This document shows positions 1 to 9,052 of a DNA stretch of 33,404 nucleotides, piece by piece. Within the stretch, counting starts at the first letter, position 1. Each line of letters begins with the position of its first letter. The DNA is taken from NCBI GenBank assembly GCA_937899725.1, contig CALCCA010000135.1, positions 1 to 33,404 on the forward strand, in the 5' to 3' direction. Source of the DNA: an uncultured Halomicronema sp. (lineage in GTDB: Bacteria > Cyanobacteriota > Cyanobacteriia > Phormidesmidales > Phormidesmidaceae). The notes under the pieces were generated by a model, which saw nothing but the letters and a program-made list of their open reading frames with translations, ran no database searches and was not told where the DNA came from. A program made the translations under genes and the position numbers.

Positions 1-79
1 TGATGCTCAAGCGCCTAGCCGCCACTGCTTAGAGATCTCAAATAGGTTCTATAGAGAGAATTCTGAATAGGGTGTTTGA

Positions 80-150
80 CTTCGACTTCGCTCAGCCAAC
101 GTATAGCTCCCTGAGCGAAGTCGAAGGGAGCGGATTTCGCTCAGTCAACG
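80..150. repeat. Intergenic inverted repeat, 16-bp perfect arms
   Basis: The arm CTTCGACTTCGCTCAG at 80-95 is matched exactly by its reverse complement at 111-126, with a 15-base loop. A third half-copy, TTCGCTCAG plus flank, lies at 136-150 and repeats 87-101 with one mismatch, so the unit is an inverted repeat followed by a direct partial copy. A related arm pair (CGACTCCGCTCA / TGAGCGGAGTCG) lies at 21110-21145, so this looks like a dispersed family. It sits downstream of the glnN terminator, so it is not needed to end that transcript. Confidence 0.75.
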
Positions 151-208
151 CATCTACTTCAAAGGTTTGACCGTGACTCCGTAGGGCGAGGCAATTGCTC
201 AGGTGCGC

Positions 209-242
209 AAAAAAAGAGGTAAGGGCGCTGCACCCTTACCTC
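209..242 (-). terminator. Rho-independent terminator of glnN
   Basis: Read on the minus strand, a perfect 10-bp stem (GAGGTAAGGG with CCCTTACCTC, 216-225 and 233-242) with a 7-base loop is followed directly by seven T (A-run 209-215 on the plus strand). It begins about 32 bases after the glnN stop codon, which is the expected place for an intrinsic terminator. Confidence 0.92.
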
Positions 243-274
243 CTCTAGCCATATTTGAGCGGTCACCTCAAGAC

Positions 275-2458
275 TTACTTGATAAACAGCATCTCCTGGT
301 AGGTGGGTAGCGGCCAGTCAGCGTCAGGAATTTCACCTTCTAAGGCATCGACCGACTCGCGCACCTCATCCATCAGCGGACGAATGGTTTCAGCACAGTA
401 TTTCATGTGCGCTGCGGTATCAGCAAAGTCATGCTTCGCCATCGCTTCACTCAGCTTTTTAACAGACGCCATCATCGAGCTAGTCAAGCCAGCGACCGTT
501 TCAGCACTCTCTTTGTCGAGGGTTACACCCATGCCCGACAGAGCGGTAATCGTCGAAGACAATTTCGCTAAATAATCCACCGCGATCGGGTAAATGTAGG
601 TTTTAGCCATATCGACGACGAGCTTCGACTCAACCTCAATCGAGAGTATGTACTGCTCGGCATAGACTTCAAACCGGCTCTCAAGCTCAACGGGGGTCAG
701 CACGCCAGTCTTTTTGAACAGGTCTTCGACAAACTCTGCTTTCAGGTAAGGCAGCGCATCAGCAGTGGTAGGCAGGTTGGCCAACCCCCGCTCTTCGACC
801 GCCATTTTGTGCCATTCTTCGGAGTAGCCGTCGCCGCCAAAAACGACTGAGCCGTGGGCTTCCATCACTTCTTTCAGCACGGTGAGCACCGCCGCATTGA
901 GATCCATGCCGTTACCCAGTTCACCTTCGAGGCGGTTGCCGATCCACTCTAGGGAATCTGCCAGCATCGTATTCAGCACAATCAACGGCCCTGAGACCGA
1001 TTGGCTGGAACCCACGGCGCGGAACTCAAACCGGTTGCCGGTAAAGGCAAATGGCGAGGTGCGGTTGCGATCGCCCGGATCTTTGCTCAGGGGCGGGAGC
1101 ACATCAATCCCTAAATCAAGCACGCCTTTGTGCTTAGAGTCAGTAATACTGCCCTGTTTGATTTGCTCAAAGACATCTTCGAGCTGCGTTCCTAGATAGA
1201 CCGACATGATGGCGGGAGGCGCTTCGTTAGCCCCGAGCCGATGGTCGTTGCTCGCCGTGGCGATCGCGGCCCGCATCAAAGGCCCGTACTTGTGAACGGC
1301 GCGAATCACCGCTCCACAAAAGACGAGGAATTGAGCATTCTCGTGGGGAGAGTCACCGGGGTCGAGCAGGTTGCCCTGAGTAGAGTTGCCCACCGACCAG
1401 TTGACGTGCTTACCCGAGCCGTTAATGCCAGCAAAGGGCTTTTCGTGCAGTAAGCAGATAAAGCCATGCTTCTTAGCGGTATGTCTCAAGAGCGTCATGG
1501 TGAGCTGTTGATGATCGCTCGCCACATTCGCTGCTTCAAAAAAGGGTGCAATTTCAAACTGACCAGGGGCGACTTCGTTGTGACGAGTTTTCGCGGGAAT
1601 CCCCAGCTTGTACATCGCCTTTTCCACGTCTTGCATAAAGACTTGGACACGCTCCGGGATCGCCCCAAAGTAGTGGTCGTCAAACTGTTGACCTTTGGCA
1701 GGCGGCTTACCAAACAGCGTGCGGCCCGCTAACAACAGATCCGGTCGCTGGCTGGCGAAATTAGCATCCACCAAGAAATACTCTTGCTCTGAGCCGCAGC
1801 TAGAATTGACGTGGGCAACCTCTGTACAGCCCAAGAGTTGCAAAACTTTGCTAGCGGCTTTATCCATTGCGGCAATGGAGCGCAGCAGCGGCACTTTCTT
1901 ATCCAGCGCTTCCCCCGTCCAAGACACAAACACAGTGGGAATGCACAGCGTGGCCCCATTGTCCGTTTCCATGATGTAGGCCGGGCTGGTGACATCCCAA
2001 GCGGTATAGCCCCGCGCTTCAAAGGTGCCGCGAATGCCGCCGTTAGGAAACGAAGACCCGTCAGGCTCGCCCTGCACCAACACTTTGCCCGCGAATTCTG
2101 AAATCGCGCTGCCATCACCCTGTACCGAAATAAAGCCATCGTGCTTTTCGGCAGTTTGGTTGGTCATGGGATAAAAGACGTGGGCGTAGTAGAGTGCCCC
2201 CTTTGACATGGCCCAGTCTTTCATCGCTGACGCCACGGCATCAGCCACTGAGGGATCGAGCTTATCGCCCGTTACAATTGTCTTTTTAATGGATTTAAAA
2301 ACAGCTTTAGGGAGTCTCGCCTGCATTTTGGGGAGGTTGAAGACATTCTCTGCCCACAGATCGCTCAGTCCCTCGGGAGCTTCTGGGGTCATGGGAGGGC
2401 GATTCGTGATCTGAGAAATTGCTTGCAGCCTTGCTGAGTTTCCGCTCATAAAATCCAT
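275..2458 (-). CDS. glnN: Glutamine synthetase type III (GlnN)
   Basis: Catalyses ATP-dependent formation of glutamine from glutamate and ammonium in the cytoplasm, the entry point of nitrogen assimilation. The length (727 residues from this start) and motifs fit the large type III class rather than Gln[11 protein letters not shown] near 222, [12 protein letters not shown] near 294, [10 protein letters not shown] near 346 and [14 protein letters not shown] near 410. The frame is open upstream to a TTG at 2497, but neither the TTG nor the ATGs at 2458 and 2449 has a clear Shine-Dalgarno. I chose the ATG at 2458 because family similarity seems to begin around [11 protein letters not shown]. In cyanobacteria GlnN is often induced by nitrogen starvation through NtcA. 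I looked for GTA-N8-TAC upstream and did not find it. A TATATT box lies at 2522-2517. The gene is single and ends at a strong terminator. Confidence 0.96.
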   Translation of the reverse strand: MDFMSGNSARLQAISQITNRPPMTPEAPEGLSDLWAENVFNLPKMQARLPKAVFKSIKKTIVTGDKLDPSVADAVASAMKDWAMSKGALYYAHVFYPMTNQTAEKHDGFISVQGDGSAISEFAGKVLVQGEPDGSSFPNGGIRGTFEARGYTAWDVTSPAYIMETDNGATLCIPTVFVSWTGEALDKKVPLLRSIAAMDKAASKVLQLLGCTEVAHVNSSCGSEQEYFLVDANFASQRPDLLLAGRTLFGKPPAKGQQFDDHYFGAIPERVQVFMQDVEKAMYKLGIPAKTRHNEVAPGQFEIAPFFEAANVASDHQQLTMTLLRHTAKKHGFICLLHEKPFAGINGSGKHVNWSVGNSTQGNLLDPGDSPHENAQFLVFCGAVIRAVHKYGPLMRAAIATASNDHRLGANEAPPAIMSVYLGTQLEDVFEQIKQGSITDSKHKGVLDLGIDVLPPLSKDPGDRNRTSPFAFTGNRFEFRAVGSSQSVSGPLIVLNTMLADSLEWIGNRLEGELGNGMDLNAAVLTVLKEVMEAHGSVVFGGDGYSEEWHKMAVEERGLANLPTTADALPYLKAEFVEDLFKKTGVLTPVELESRFEVYAEQYILSIEVESKLVVDMAKTYIYPIAVDYLAKLSSTITALSGMGVTLDKESAETVAGLTSSMMASVKKLSEAMAKHDFADTAAHMKYCAETIRPLMDEVRESVDALEGEIPDADWPLPTYQEMLFIK

Positions 2459-2934
2459 CACTTGAGGAGGTTGACTGTCCGATGGTACAGAAGGCAAAAA
2501 CCCAAAATAGCGTGCAAATATACCAAATTCAGGTTTTGTTAAGGTTGTGCTATGGGTCCAGCAACGCTGACCAAAAGGGTCGCCGTGATCGCGAGTAGCC
2601 TGATGATTGCGTCAATTTGCGATGCGTTTGAGTGCAGGCGATGCGTTCCCGCACCCGCCTTATCCCCAGGCTGAGTAATCGGACTCCTGAGGCCAGCTGA
2701 ACAACACCGGGAAGACGCAGGGCCGGGGAAACAGATTTGTCATCTGGTTGCAGAGCATCGGCATGAGTCATCAGGCTTTTGCTCTAGTCGGAGCGATCGC
2801 CCTCTTCCTCAATCGTCCAGTTGGCCGGTCGTCCAGTGGGGAAAGTCGCCTGGCGAGAAAAGCGTGTCAAACTCTCAACAGGGGCGCGAGGCTCTCACTG
2901 AGCCCCCGACCTAGCCATTCATCAGCGGAACCCG
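2459..2934. other. Intergenic region between divergent glnN and the MFS gene
   Basis: About 475 bases with no convincing gene. It must hold the glnN promoter (a TATATT box at 2522-2517 on the minus strand is the best -10 seen) and the promoter of the transporter. A HIP1 octamer lies at 2793-2800. Open frames here (2550-2771 minus, 2748-3140 plus) give low-complexity Arg/Ser-rich peptides typical of chance translation. Confidence 0.5.
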
Positions 2935-4377
2935 TTGCCTCAACCCTCGCCCCTGACCCTTTTAAAACCGCTGGCGGCTGCCCTGCACCGTCTCAATCAG
3001 ACCCAGTTCTTCGCCCCTCACTTCCCGTTCTCACCGCAGCGCCTCCCAGTGTTTTATGGCTGGGTGATTTGGGGTGTGACGACGCTCGGCATTTTGATGA
3101 GCATTCCCGGCCAAACGGCGGGGATGAGCGTCTTTACTGACTATTTATTGGCCGCTACGGGGCTATCGCGGCTGGCATTGAGCAATGCTTACCTGATGGG
3201 CACGCTCGCGAGCGGGCTGCTGCTGCCGATGGGCGGCGTCGTTATCGATCGCTTTGGGGCGCGGCTCGTCGTCGTGATCGCCGCTAGCTGGCTGGCCCTG
3301 ACCCTCGTGTATTTGAGCGTAAGCGATCGCCTCGCGCAGGGGCTGAGCGAGCTACTGGCGTTGGAATCTGCGCAACCCGTCGCGTTCATCTTGCTGTGTC
3401 TGGGGTTTGTCAGCCTGCGATTTAGCGGCCAGGGCATGTTGACGATGGTCAGCCGCACCACCCTGGGCAAATGGTTTGATCGCCGCCGGGGTTTGGCCTC
3501 CGGCCTGTCAGGCATTTTTGTCTCCTTTGGGTTTTCGGCAGCCCCGCTGCTGCTGAGCTTGTTGATTGATATGGGTGGCTGGCGCGGCGCGTGGCTCACG
3601 CTAGCCGTCCTAGTGGGTCTGGGGATGGCCCCGCTCGGCTGGCTGTCATATCGCGATAATCCTGAAGAGTGTGATCTGGTGATGGATGGCCGAGTGGTTT
3701 CACCCGCTCCCTCAGACATTGCCGCCGCCGCTGTCTCGCCGCCGAGCGATCGAGCAGCATCAGGACAGCGACAGTTTTCGGCGACGCGAGACTTTACCCG
3801 CCGCGCAGCATTACGCACCCTAGCCTTTTGGGCGGTGACGCTGGCCTTGGCATCGCAGGCGTTGACGATTACTGGCCTCACCTTTCACCTAGTCGATATT
3901 GGGGCCGCTGCCGGACTGCCGCAAAAGCAAACAGTGGCTCTCTTTTTGCCGATTGGTTTGCTGGCAACCATGACGGGCTACGGAATTGGTGTCGTGTCCG
4001 ATCGCGTTCGCCTCAAGGTGCTTTTTATCGCCATGATGGTGTTTGAGGCGATTGGACTAATCGGTATGGCTCATCTCGATAGTCTGCCCTGGCGGCTAGT
4101 CGCCATCGCCGGATTGGGCATTACCGGCGGCTTTTTTGGCACCCTGTCGAGCGTGACGATGCCCCGCTACTTTGGCCGGCAACATCTGGGGGCGATTGTC
4201 GGGGTCGAAATGATGACCTTAGTGATCGCCAGCGCGATCGGCCCGTCGTTGTTGGCATTGTTTAACACCGCGTTTGGCAGCTATCGCCTCGGCCTTTATC
4301 TCTGCGCCTGTTTGCCCCTCAGCATCATTTTTCTGCTCGTGCCCTCCGGCAATCCGCAAATGGAGCGATCGCCGTGA
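2935..4377 (+). CDS. Major facilitator superfamily transporter
   Basis: A 12-helix inner-membrane secondary transporter of unknown substrate. The first helix starts at VFYGWVIWGVTTLG (about residue 39). The MFS motif A sequence GGVVIDRFGAR follows helix 2, and a hydrophilic loop of about 45 residues (near 250-290, Ser/Ala/Pro-rich) separates the two six-helix halves. The overall pattern, including TLGKWFDRRRGLASGLSG, resembles the oxalate/formate and monocarboxylate branch of MFS, but substrate cannot be assigned. The frame opens after a stop at 2899. The start is non-ATG: TTG at 2935 is used here, and a GTG at 3049 just before helix 1 is the alternative. It is transcribed divergently from glnN, with no operon partner. 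Confidence 0.85.
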   Translation: MPQPSPLTLLKPLAAALHRLNQTQFFAPHFPFSPQRLPVFYGWVIWGVTTLGILMSIPGQTAGMSVFTDYLLAATGLSRLALSNAYLMGTLASGLLLPMGGVVIDRFGARLVVVIAASWLALTLVYLSVSDRLAQGLSELLALESAQPVAFILLCLGFVSLRFSGQGMLTMVSRTTLGKWFDRRRGLASGLSGIFVSFGFSAAPLLLSLLIDMGGWRGAWLTLAVLVGLGMAPLGWLSYRDNPEECDLVMDGRVVSPAPSDIAAAAVSPPSDRAASGQRQFSATRDFTRRAALRTLAFWAVTLALASQALTITGLTFHLVDIGAAAGLPQKQTVALFLPIGLLATMTGYGIGVVSDRVRLKVLFIAMMVFEAIGLIGMAHLDSLPWRLVAIAGLGITGGFFGTLSSVTMPRYFGRQHLGAIVGVEMMTLVIASAIGPSLLALFNTAFGSYRLGLYLCACLPLSIIFLLVPSGNPQMERSP

Positions 4378-4587
4378 GTTGACGCGGCGCAGCCAGCGCT
4401 CCAAGCGATTACTGCCGACCACGTCGAAGCGTGACCCCATCGAGAAAGGTGACTGGTAACAGCTTTTCCAGCCTTCCTTTAAAGATGCTTTGCTAGCGAC
4501 AGGCTTTGGGGTGCTGTAATCTCAAATTGCCGACAGCGATCGGCCGCTTCGTTATCATCAGAGCATACTTACCGACGGGACAGTCCG

Positions 4588-5472
4588 ATGGTTCGTGCCG
4601 ATCTCTACAAAAACCTACCCACCAGTGACGAACTCCCCAGTTCGGACGATACACCCGTGGATAACGTAGGCCGCAGGACGTCGCGAAGCGAGGATCAAAA
4701 TCTGCTGCCCAACTACCTGCTGTTCTTACTGCAGCTGATCTGGCAAGACCGCCAGGACTGGTATTTTGGGGCTGACATGGCGATTTACCACACGACTGGC
4801 GTAAGTCCCAAGGTGCCCATCGTACCTGATGGCTTTTTAAGTCTCGGCGTCCCCCGCCGCAAACCCGGCAATCGATCGCGCAAAAGCTACGTCCTGTGGG
4901 AAGAGGCCGATATTGCCCCAACGTTAGTGCTCGAGATGGTGTCTTGGACACCGGGCAACGAGTACGACCAAAAGCTCAATATCTACGCTCAACTCGATGT
5001 GTTGTACTACGCCATCTACAACCCCGACTATTGGCAACGTGATCGCCATCAACCCTTCGAAGTCTACAAACTTGTTGACGGCCAATATCAGCTCCAAATT
5101 GGTGAGCCCTATTGGATGCCGGAGGTCAGTCTCGGCCTGGGCCGCAGCCTCGGTCGCATCGGTGGGCTAGAGCGCGAGATTTTGTCTTGGTTTGATGTTC
5201 AGGGCGATCGCTACCTGTCAGGTGAGGAACGAGCCGCCCAAGCCCAGGAACAAATTCAAGCAGCTCAGCAACAAGCTCAAACAGCCCAGCAACAAGTTCA
5301 AGCGGCCCAGCAACAAGTTCAAGCGGCTCAGCAGCAGATCGAGCAAGAACGCCAGGCCCGCGTCACAGCAGTGCGACAATTACATCAAATGGGGCTAACC
5401 ACAACCCAAATTGCGGCGGCTTTGAGCCTAACCCTCGACGACGTGAACCAGCAAATTCGAGATTACGAGTAG
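4588..5472 (+). CDS. Uma2 family (DUF820) endonuclease-like protein with coiled-coil tail
   Basis: A member of the PD-(D/E)xK nuclease-fold family that is highly expanded in cyanobacteria and whose cellular role is unknown. Core signatures are present: VPDGFLSLG (Asp81), LEMVSW (Glu116, Ser119) followed by YDQKLNIY (Asp127, Lys129), and LYYAIYNPDYW. Residues about 219-255 form uninterrupted seven-residue QQxQAAQ repeats, predicted coiled coil, and the C-terminus (TTTQIAAALSLTLDDVNQQI) resembles a small helix-turn-helix. Residues 27-34 (VGRRTSRS) appear to be an extra segment between the usual VDN and EDQNLLPN. It converges with cbiT, with 20 bases between the stop codons. Confidence 0.88.
   Translation: MVRADLYKNLPTSDELPSSDDTPVDNVGRRTSRSEDQNLLPNYLLFLLQLIWQDRQDWYFGADMAIYHTTGVSPKVPIVPDGFLSLGVPRRKPGNRSRKSYVLWEEADIAPTLVLEMVSWTPGNEYDQKLNIYAQLDVLYYAIYNPDYWQRDRHQPFEVYKLVDGQYQLQIGEPYWMPEVSLGLGRSLGRIGGLEREILSWFDVQGDRYLSGEERAAQAQEQIQAAQQQAQTAQQQVQAAQQQVQAAQQQIEQERQARVTAVRQLHQMGLTTTQIAAALSLTLDDVNQQIRDYE
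5245..5349 (+). repeat. Five tandem 21-bp units encoding coiled-coil heptads
   Basis: Inside the Uma2 gene, five in-frame 21-base units encode QEQIQAA, QQQAQTA, QQQVQAA, QQQVQAA and QQQIEQE. Units at 5287-5307 and 5308-5328 differ only at the last base, which indicates recent duplication. The unit length equals one coiled-coil heptad, so copy-number changes keep both frame and helix register. Confidence 0.9.
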
Positions 5473-5492
5473 AACCGGTGCCCCTGGTGCAC

Positions 5493-6092
5493 TCAATCGA
5501 GCTTTTCGCCGCTGAGGATGAAAATCGGATTAATGGCCCGAAAGACCTGCTGATTGCCCCGAGTTTCGAGTCGATTGATCGTCGGCTGCACAATCTCAAC
5601 CTGGCGCACACAGAGCTCGACAAAGGTTTCTGAAATGCTGTAAAGCGTTTCCAACGTGTCGGTAGTGACGACAATCCGGCCTTGGTGGGGCAAAAAGTCC
5701 CAAGCAGCTTTGACAATGTCTTTCATCGATTTGCCACCTTCAACGATGACACAATCAGGCTGAGGAGAGAGCCCTGCCAGACAGTCAGGTGCCACCCCTT
5801 CAATCACCTCAACGTTAGTCAGACCAAAGCGATCGCAGTTTTGGCGAATCAGGTTAGCGACGTCGGCGTCGCGCTCAACCGCCACCACCTTTCCCTGAGG
5901 ACACAAAAGTGCCGCTTCTACAGCCAGCGTGCCCGTACCGGCCCCGACATCCCACAGCTGAGCCGTTGGTGTGAGGCGTAACGCACCAACTATGAGCAGC
6001 CTCACCTCACGTTTACTGATCGGAATGCCTGGTAACTGTTCAAACAAATGATCGGGAATGCCCGGCGTGGAATAGGGCCAGAGGGCTGTCAT
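5493..6092 (-). CDS. cbiT: Precorrin-6B / cobalt-precorrin C15 methyltransferase, decarboxylating (CbiT)
   Basis: SAM-dependent methyltransferase of cobalamin (B12) ring synthesis that methylates C15 and decarboxylates the C12 acetate side chain of the corrin precursor. The N-terminus carries the CbiT signature GIPDHLF and PISKREVR, followed by the SAM-binding motif WDVGAGTG (47-54) and the acidic VVAVERD strand end. At 199 residues it is a stand-alone CbiT, not the fused CobL form with CbiE. ATG start at 6092. No other cob/cbi gene lies in the window, and it is separated by 168 bases from the channel-like gene upstream. Confidence 0.92.
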   Translation of the reverse strand: MTALWPYSTPGIPDHLFEQLPGIPISKREVRLLIVGALRLTPTAQLWDVGAGTGTLAVEAALLCPQGKVVAVERDADVANLIRQNCDRFGLTNVEVIEGVAPDCLAGLSPQPDCVIVEGGKSMKDIVKAAWDFLPHQGRIVVTTDTLETLYSISETFVELCVRQVEIVQPTINRLETRGNQQVFRAINPIFILSGEKLD

Positions 6093-6260
6093 AGCAAACC
6101 ACCGTAAACATTCAAACCACCTTGAACGCCAACGAGCCCAGGATGACCAAGCGGCCTCAAACTTGGCACCAGGGCGCTAGCGATGCATGGTAAATCAGCA
6201 CTGAGAACAGACATCTGAATCTCGCCTTGCCGAGAATGGGTATTAGCGTATCAGGCCCAA

Positions 6261-8498
6261 TCACTCCTGACCGGCGTGATCGTGGATGGGCAGCAGCTTA
6301 GCACTGACTCGCAGGCGGCTGAGCCGTCTGACCAACCGCATCGCCTGATGCAGATACAACCTATAGGGAAACACCACCGGCAACTCATGCATCAGAGCAT
6401 GGGCTTCACCAATTTGGCAGCCGGTCACCCGCGCGATTTCGGTGCCCCCTTCAAAAATCGCGTCAGCAGCATTCGCGTGCAGCAGCTCTACCTGCCACTG
6501 CTTGGGGGCCAAATCACCCTGTTCGATGCGCCGCAACCCCCGAATCGTCGATAGCACAACCAGGCGATCGCCCACATGCAGCTGCACATCATCATCAGGC
6601 ATCGTCCGCCCCCGCTGCCCCAGCAGCTGATGCCAGATCGGCACCACCCCATAACCGTAGGCCACCTCTGCCAGTAGCAACCCGTGCAGCGTATCATCAG
6701 CCGTCACCCGGTATTGCGTCACCAACACCGTTTGATAGTAGAGCCGGAACAGGCCGATGACGTTTTCACCAAAGGCTGCTCCCGCAAAGGCTTCAGCCGA
6801 CAAAGCCGAGGCACACAGCACCTGCGCATAGGGAAACAGCTGCGCCACCTTATCAGTAAAGATCTGGTCATAGGTGCGAATAATCAGGCGACTGTTGGGA
6901 TTAGAGCGATAGGCCATCAACCCCAGCTCAAGGTTTTGAATCTCGTCGTCACTGACCGCCACCACGCTTTTGGCGGTCGCTAAGTTGGCCTTATCCAAAG
7001 CGTCACGAATGGCACCAGTGAGCAGGGGCATTTGCGGCAACACATCGGGTTCGATTGTTTGACTCGTAATACCCACCACCGGCTGTTTCAGGTCTTGTAG
7101 GAGGGTCACCACCTGTCGTCCGACTCGGCCCAGCCAAATGATCACCACGTGATCGCTTTCGGGCACCGGCGGACGTTTGGCCAAAAACTCAAACCGCAGG
7201 GTCAAAAGCTTTTCGGTGAGCAGGGCATACAGCACCCCGATGAACGCCGTCCCGGCCAGCGTCAAGCCCAAACTAAAAAGCCGCAGCCACCAGGGCATCG
7301 GGTTCGGCAAGGCCACACCGCCAAAGACATCGCCATAGCCCCCCAGCAGCAACACCACCGTCGCATAAAAGGCATCCGCCAGCGAGGGCGCTGTGCCCGT
7401 CAGCGTCAAGAGCAGGCTGCCCACCCCACACAGCCCCACCACGGTGAGCCCACAGATCAACGCCACTCGACGAATTTGTTGTTGAGCGCTCGATCGCCAA
7501 AAGTCAGCAATCGCCCGGCGGGGTCGCCAGCCACGCCAGTGCCTCAGGCCACTGACCCAGCGCTGCAGCAGACCTTGCTGCCGCTGCCGCGCGGCATAGT
7601 CCGGCAGGCTCTTGGCCATCACCACATCGGGGGATTCCGCCTCGACCGTCACAATGACATCGCCCGCCCAAATCATGGCGTTGGGCGACCAGGTATAAAA
7701 CTGCGCCGAGGCACTGTCAGGATGATCGCGAGTTTCCCAAGCCTCAGGGGCGATCGCCGTCTCCGCCGCTGCGAGATAGCGCAACACCCGGCGATCGCGA
7801 TGATTCAGCTCATGCACCTTGCGACTGTTGCACACCGCATCGGTTGCTGCCACTGTGCGCTTCACCACCCGAAACGGCTGCCGGTCAATCTTAAAAAAGC
7901 CGAGCATCTCTTCGCCCAGAGCTTCGAGGGCAAAGGCCGGTGCCGCCAGCTGGGTCGGCTCAAAAGCGATGAAGTTAGTCAGCTGCTGCTCTAGCAAGTC
8001 ATTGAGGTTTTGTTTTTCCGATCGCACCACGAGGCGAATGGTGGGGTTCAGCACCCGAGCGCTCAGCGCCGCTTCGAGATTGACCCGTTCATTCGTTGTC
8101 ACTATCAGGGCCGCCCGACAGCGATCGATGCCCGCCTGTTGCAGCACCTCTGACTGCCGACAATCACCAATCACAAGCTGATCGATCAGCTCCGGTAGGT
8201 GCTCAATTTCCCAACGGTTAGTGGGCACTAGCTCGATCGCGCTCACCCGCACCCCAAACGTCTTTAAATTGGCGACACAATGCTGGCCCAAACTACCCAG
8301 GCCGCAGACCAAAATCTGGTCGCGCATCGCCAAAGTCATGGGTTGAGTCTGGGTCATGTCATTGACGCTCCTGACTGCAAAAACCAGCGCCCCCAAAAGG
8401 CCGGTAGCCATGAGAGATAGCCGGGCTGGGCAAGGGGCTTGGTCACACTGGGCCTCACCCAGCGCTGGGCCAAACGAATGATTTTGCCCGCTATTCAC
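6261..8498 (-). CDS. Double-RCK (TrkA-N) potassium-channel-like membrane protein
   Basis: Likely an NAD-regulated potassium channel or transport subunit in a membrane. Domain order: TrkA-N Rossmann domain at about 60-190 (GLGSLG at 66-71, acidic strand end AIEL), a C-lobe to about 290, a two-helix pore module (helices about 344-366 and 407-427) with pore sequence LLLGGYGDVF (GGYGD 386-390), then a second TrkA-N domain from 449 and a TrkA-C-like end with VGDRLVVLS. The filter is GGYGD rather than the usual TVGYGD, and the second nucleotide motif is WLGRVG, with its first glycine lost. The GTG start at 8498 is uncertain: ATGs at 8411 and 8357 are alternatives, the first retaining a short hydrophobic N-terminus (MATGLLGALVFAV). 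Confidence 0.85.
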   Translation of the reverse strand: MNSGQNHSFGPALGEAQCDQAPCPARLSLMATGLLGALVFAVRSVNDMTQTQPMTLAMRDQILVCGLGSLGQHCVANLKTFGVRVSAIELVPTNRWEIEHLPELIDQLVIGDCRQSEVLQQAGIDRCRAALIVTTNERVNLEAALSARVLNPTIRLVVRSEKQNLNDLLEQQLTNFIAFEPTQLAAPAFALEALGEEMLGFFKIDRQPFRVVKRTVAATDAVCNSRKVHELNHRDRRVLRYLAAAETAIAPEAWETRDHPDSASAQFYTWSPNAMIWAGDVIVTVEAESPDVVMAKSLPDYAARQRQQGLLQRWVSGLRHWRGWRPRRAIADFWRSSAQQQIRRVALICGLTVVGLCGVGSLLLTLTGTAPSLADAFYATVVLLLGGYGDVFGGVALPNPMPWWLRLFSLGLTLAGTAFIGVLYALLTEKLLTLRFEFLAKRPPVPESDHVVIIWLGRVGRQVVTLLQDLKQPVVGITSQTIEPDVLPQMPLLTGAIRDALDKANLATAKSVVAVSDDEIQNLELGLMAYRSNPNSRLIIRTYDQIFTDKVAQLFPYAQVLCASALSAEAFAGAAFGENVIGLFRLYYQTVLVTQYRVTADDTLHGLLLAEVAYGYGVVPIWHQLLGQRGRTMPDDDVQLHVGDRLVVLSTIRGLRRIEQGDLAPKQWQVELLHANAADAIFEGGTEIARVTGCQIGEAHALMHELPVVFPYRLYLHQAMRLVRRLSRLRVSAKLLPIHDHAGQE

Positions 8499-8577
8499 CA
8501 GGCAATTAAGGGCAGCTCCGAGCGCCCCACGCGGTCATGCTTGAATTGTAAGCAGGACTTTTTGATCAGGCGCAAAC

Positions 8578-8811
8578 ATGAAGAAACCCAACCTCTGGGG
8601 CTATCTAGCGGCGCTCAAAGACCCGACCCTGCGGCCCATGGCGATTCAGGTCGCCTTGGTCGTTGGCACCGTCTTGTTTCTGATTAATCATGGTGCCGCC
8701 CTCATGCAAGGCAAGATGACGTTAGGACGCTGGGCCTCGGCCTTGCTCACCTATGGCGTCCCCTATGCCGTTAACATTCACGGTCAGTATGTGATGCAAC
8801 AACGGCAATAG
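8578..8811 (+). CDS. nrtS: NrtS-like small nitrate/nitrite transporter
   Basis: A 77-residue protein with two hydrophobic helices: about 21-38 (AIQVALVVGTVLFLINHG) and about 54-70 (ASALLTYGVPYAVNIHG). The VVGTxLxLINxGxAL...LLTYxVPYxVxxxG pattern matches the NrtS family, small proteins shown in marine Synechococcus to mediate nitrate/nitrite uptake. That assignment is from remembered family pattern, not a search. Only one copy is visible here, whereas some cyanobacteria encode a pair. It starts 79 bases from the divergent channel gene and 241 bases before the CHAT exoprotein gene. No nitrate reductase gene is in the window. Confidence 0.72.
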   Translation: MKKPNLWGYLAALKDPTLRPMAIQVALVVGTVLFLINHGAALMQGKMTLGRWASALLTYGVPYAVNIHGQYVMQQRQ

Positions 8812-9052
8812 TCAGAAATTTGCCAGCATTCTGACGATGCTCCAAACGGTCAGCAGTGCTCTACGTAGAACTACGAAATCGTCATTACTCTCAACAAAGA
8901 ATTGCTACAAAACACTCCCCGACACCATCACCTTCCTCCCATTCAGCCATCCTCAAGGCAGAGTATAGAAAGCTATATATAGATTCAATAGCTCCGACAC
9001 CCGGTGAAGCTGATGAGTTTCACCTTGACTAGGACTGGAAAGAAGAGAACCG

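Noticed and set aside
2459-2497. TTG-initiated extension of glnN
   Set aside because: Thirteen Ser/Pro-rich residues without a ribosome site; family similarity starts later. Not fully excluded.
2459-2600. NtcA site (GTA-N8-TAC) upstream of glnN
   Set aside because: Closest match GTG-N6-TAC does not keep spacing or sequence.
3189-3881. 230-codon minus-strand open frame
   Set aside because: Antisense shadow of the MFS gene; Arg/Ser-rich composition.
7149-7994. 281-codon plus-strand open frame
   Set aside because: Antisense shadow of the channel gene; Gln/Arg/His-rich with no domain.
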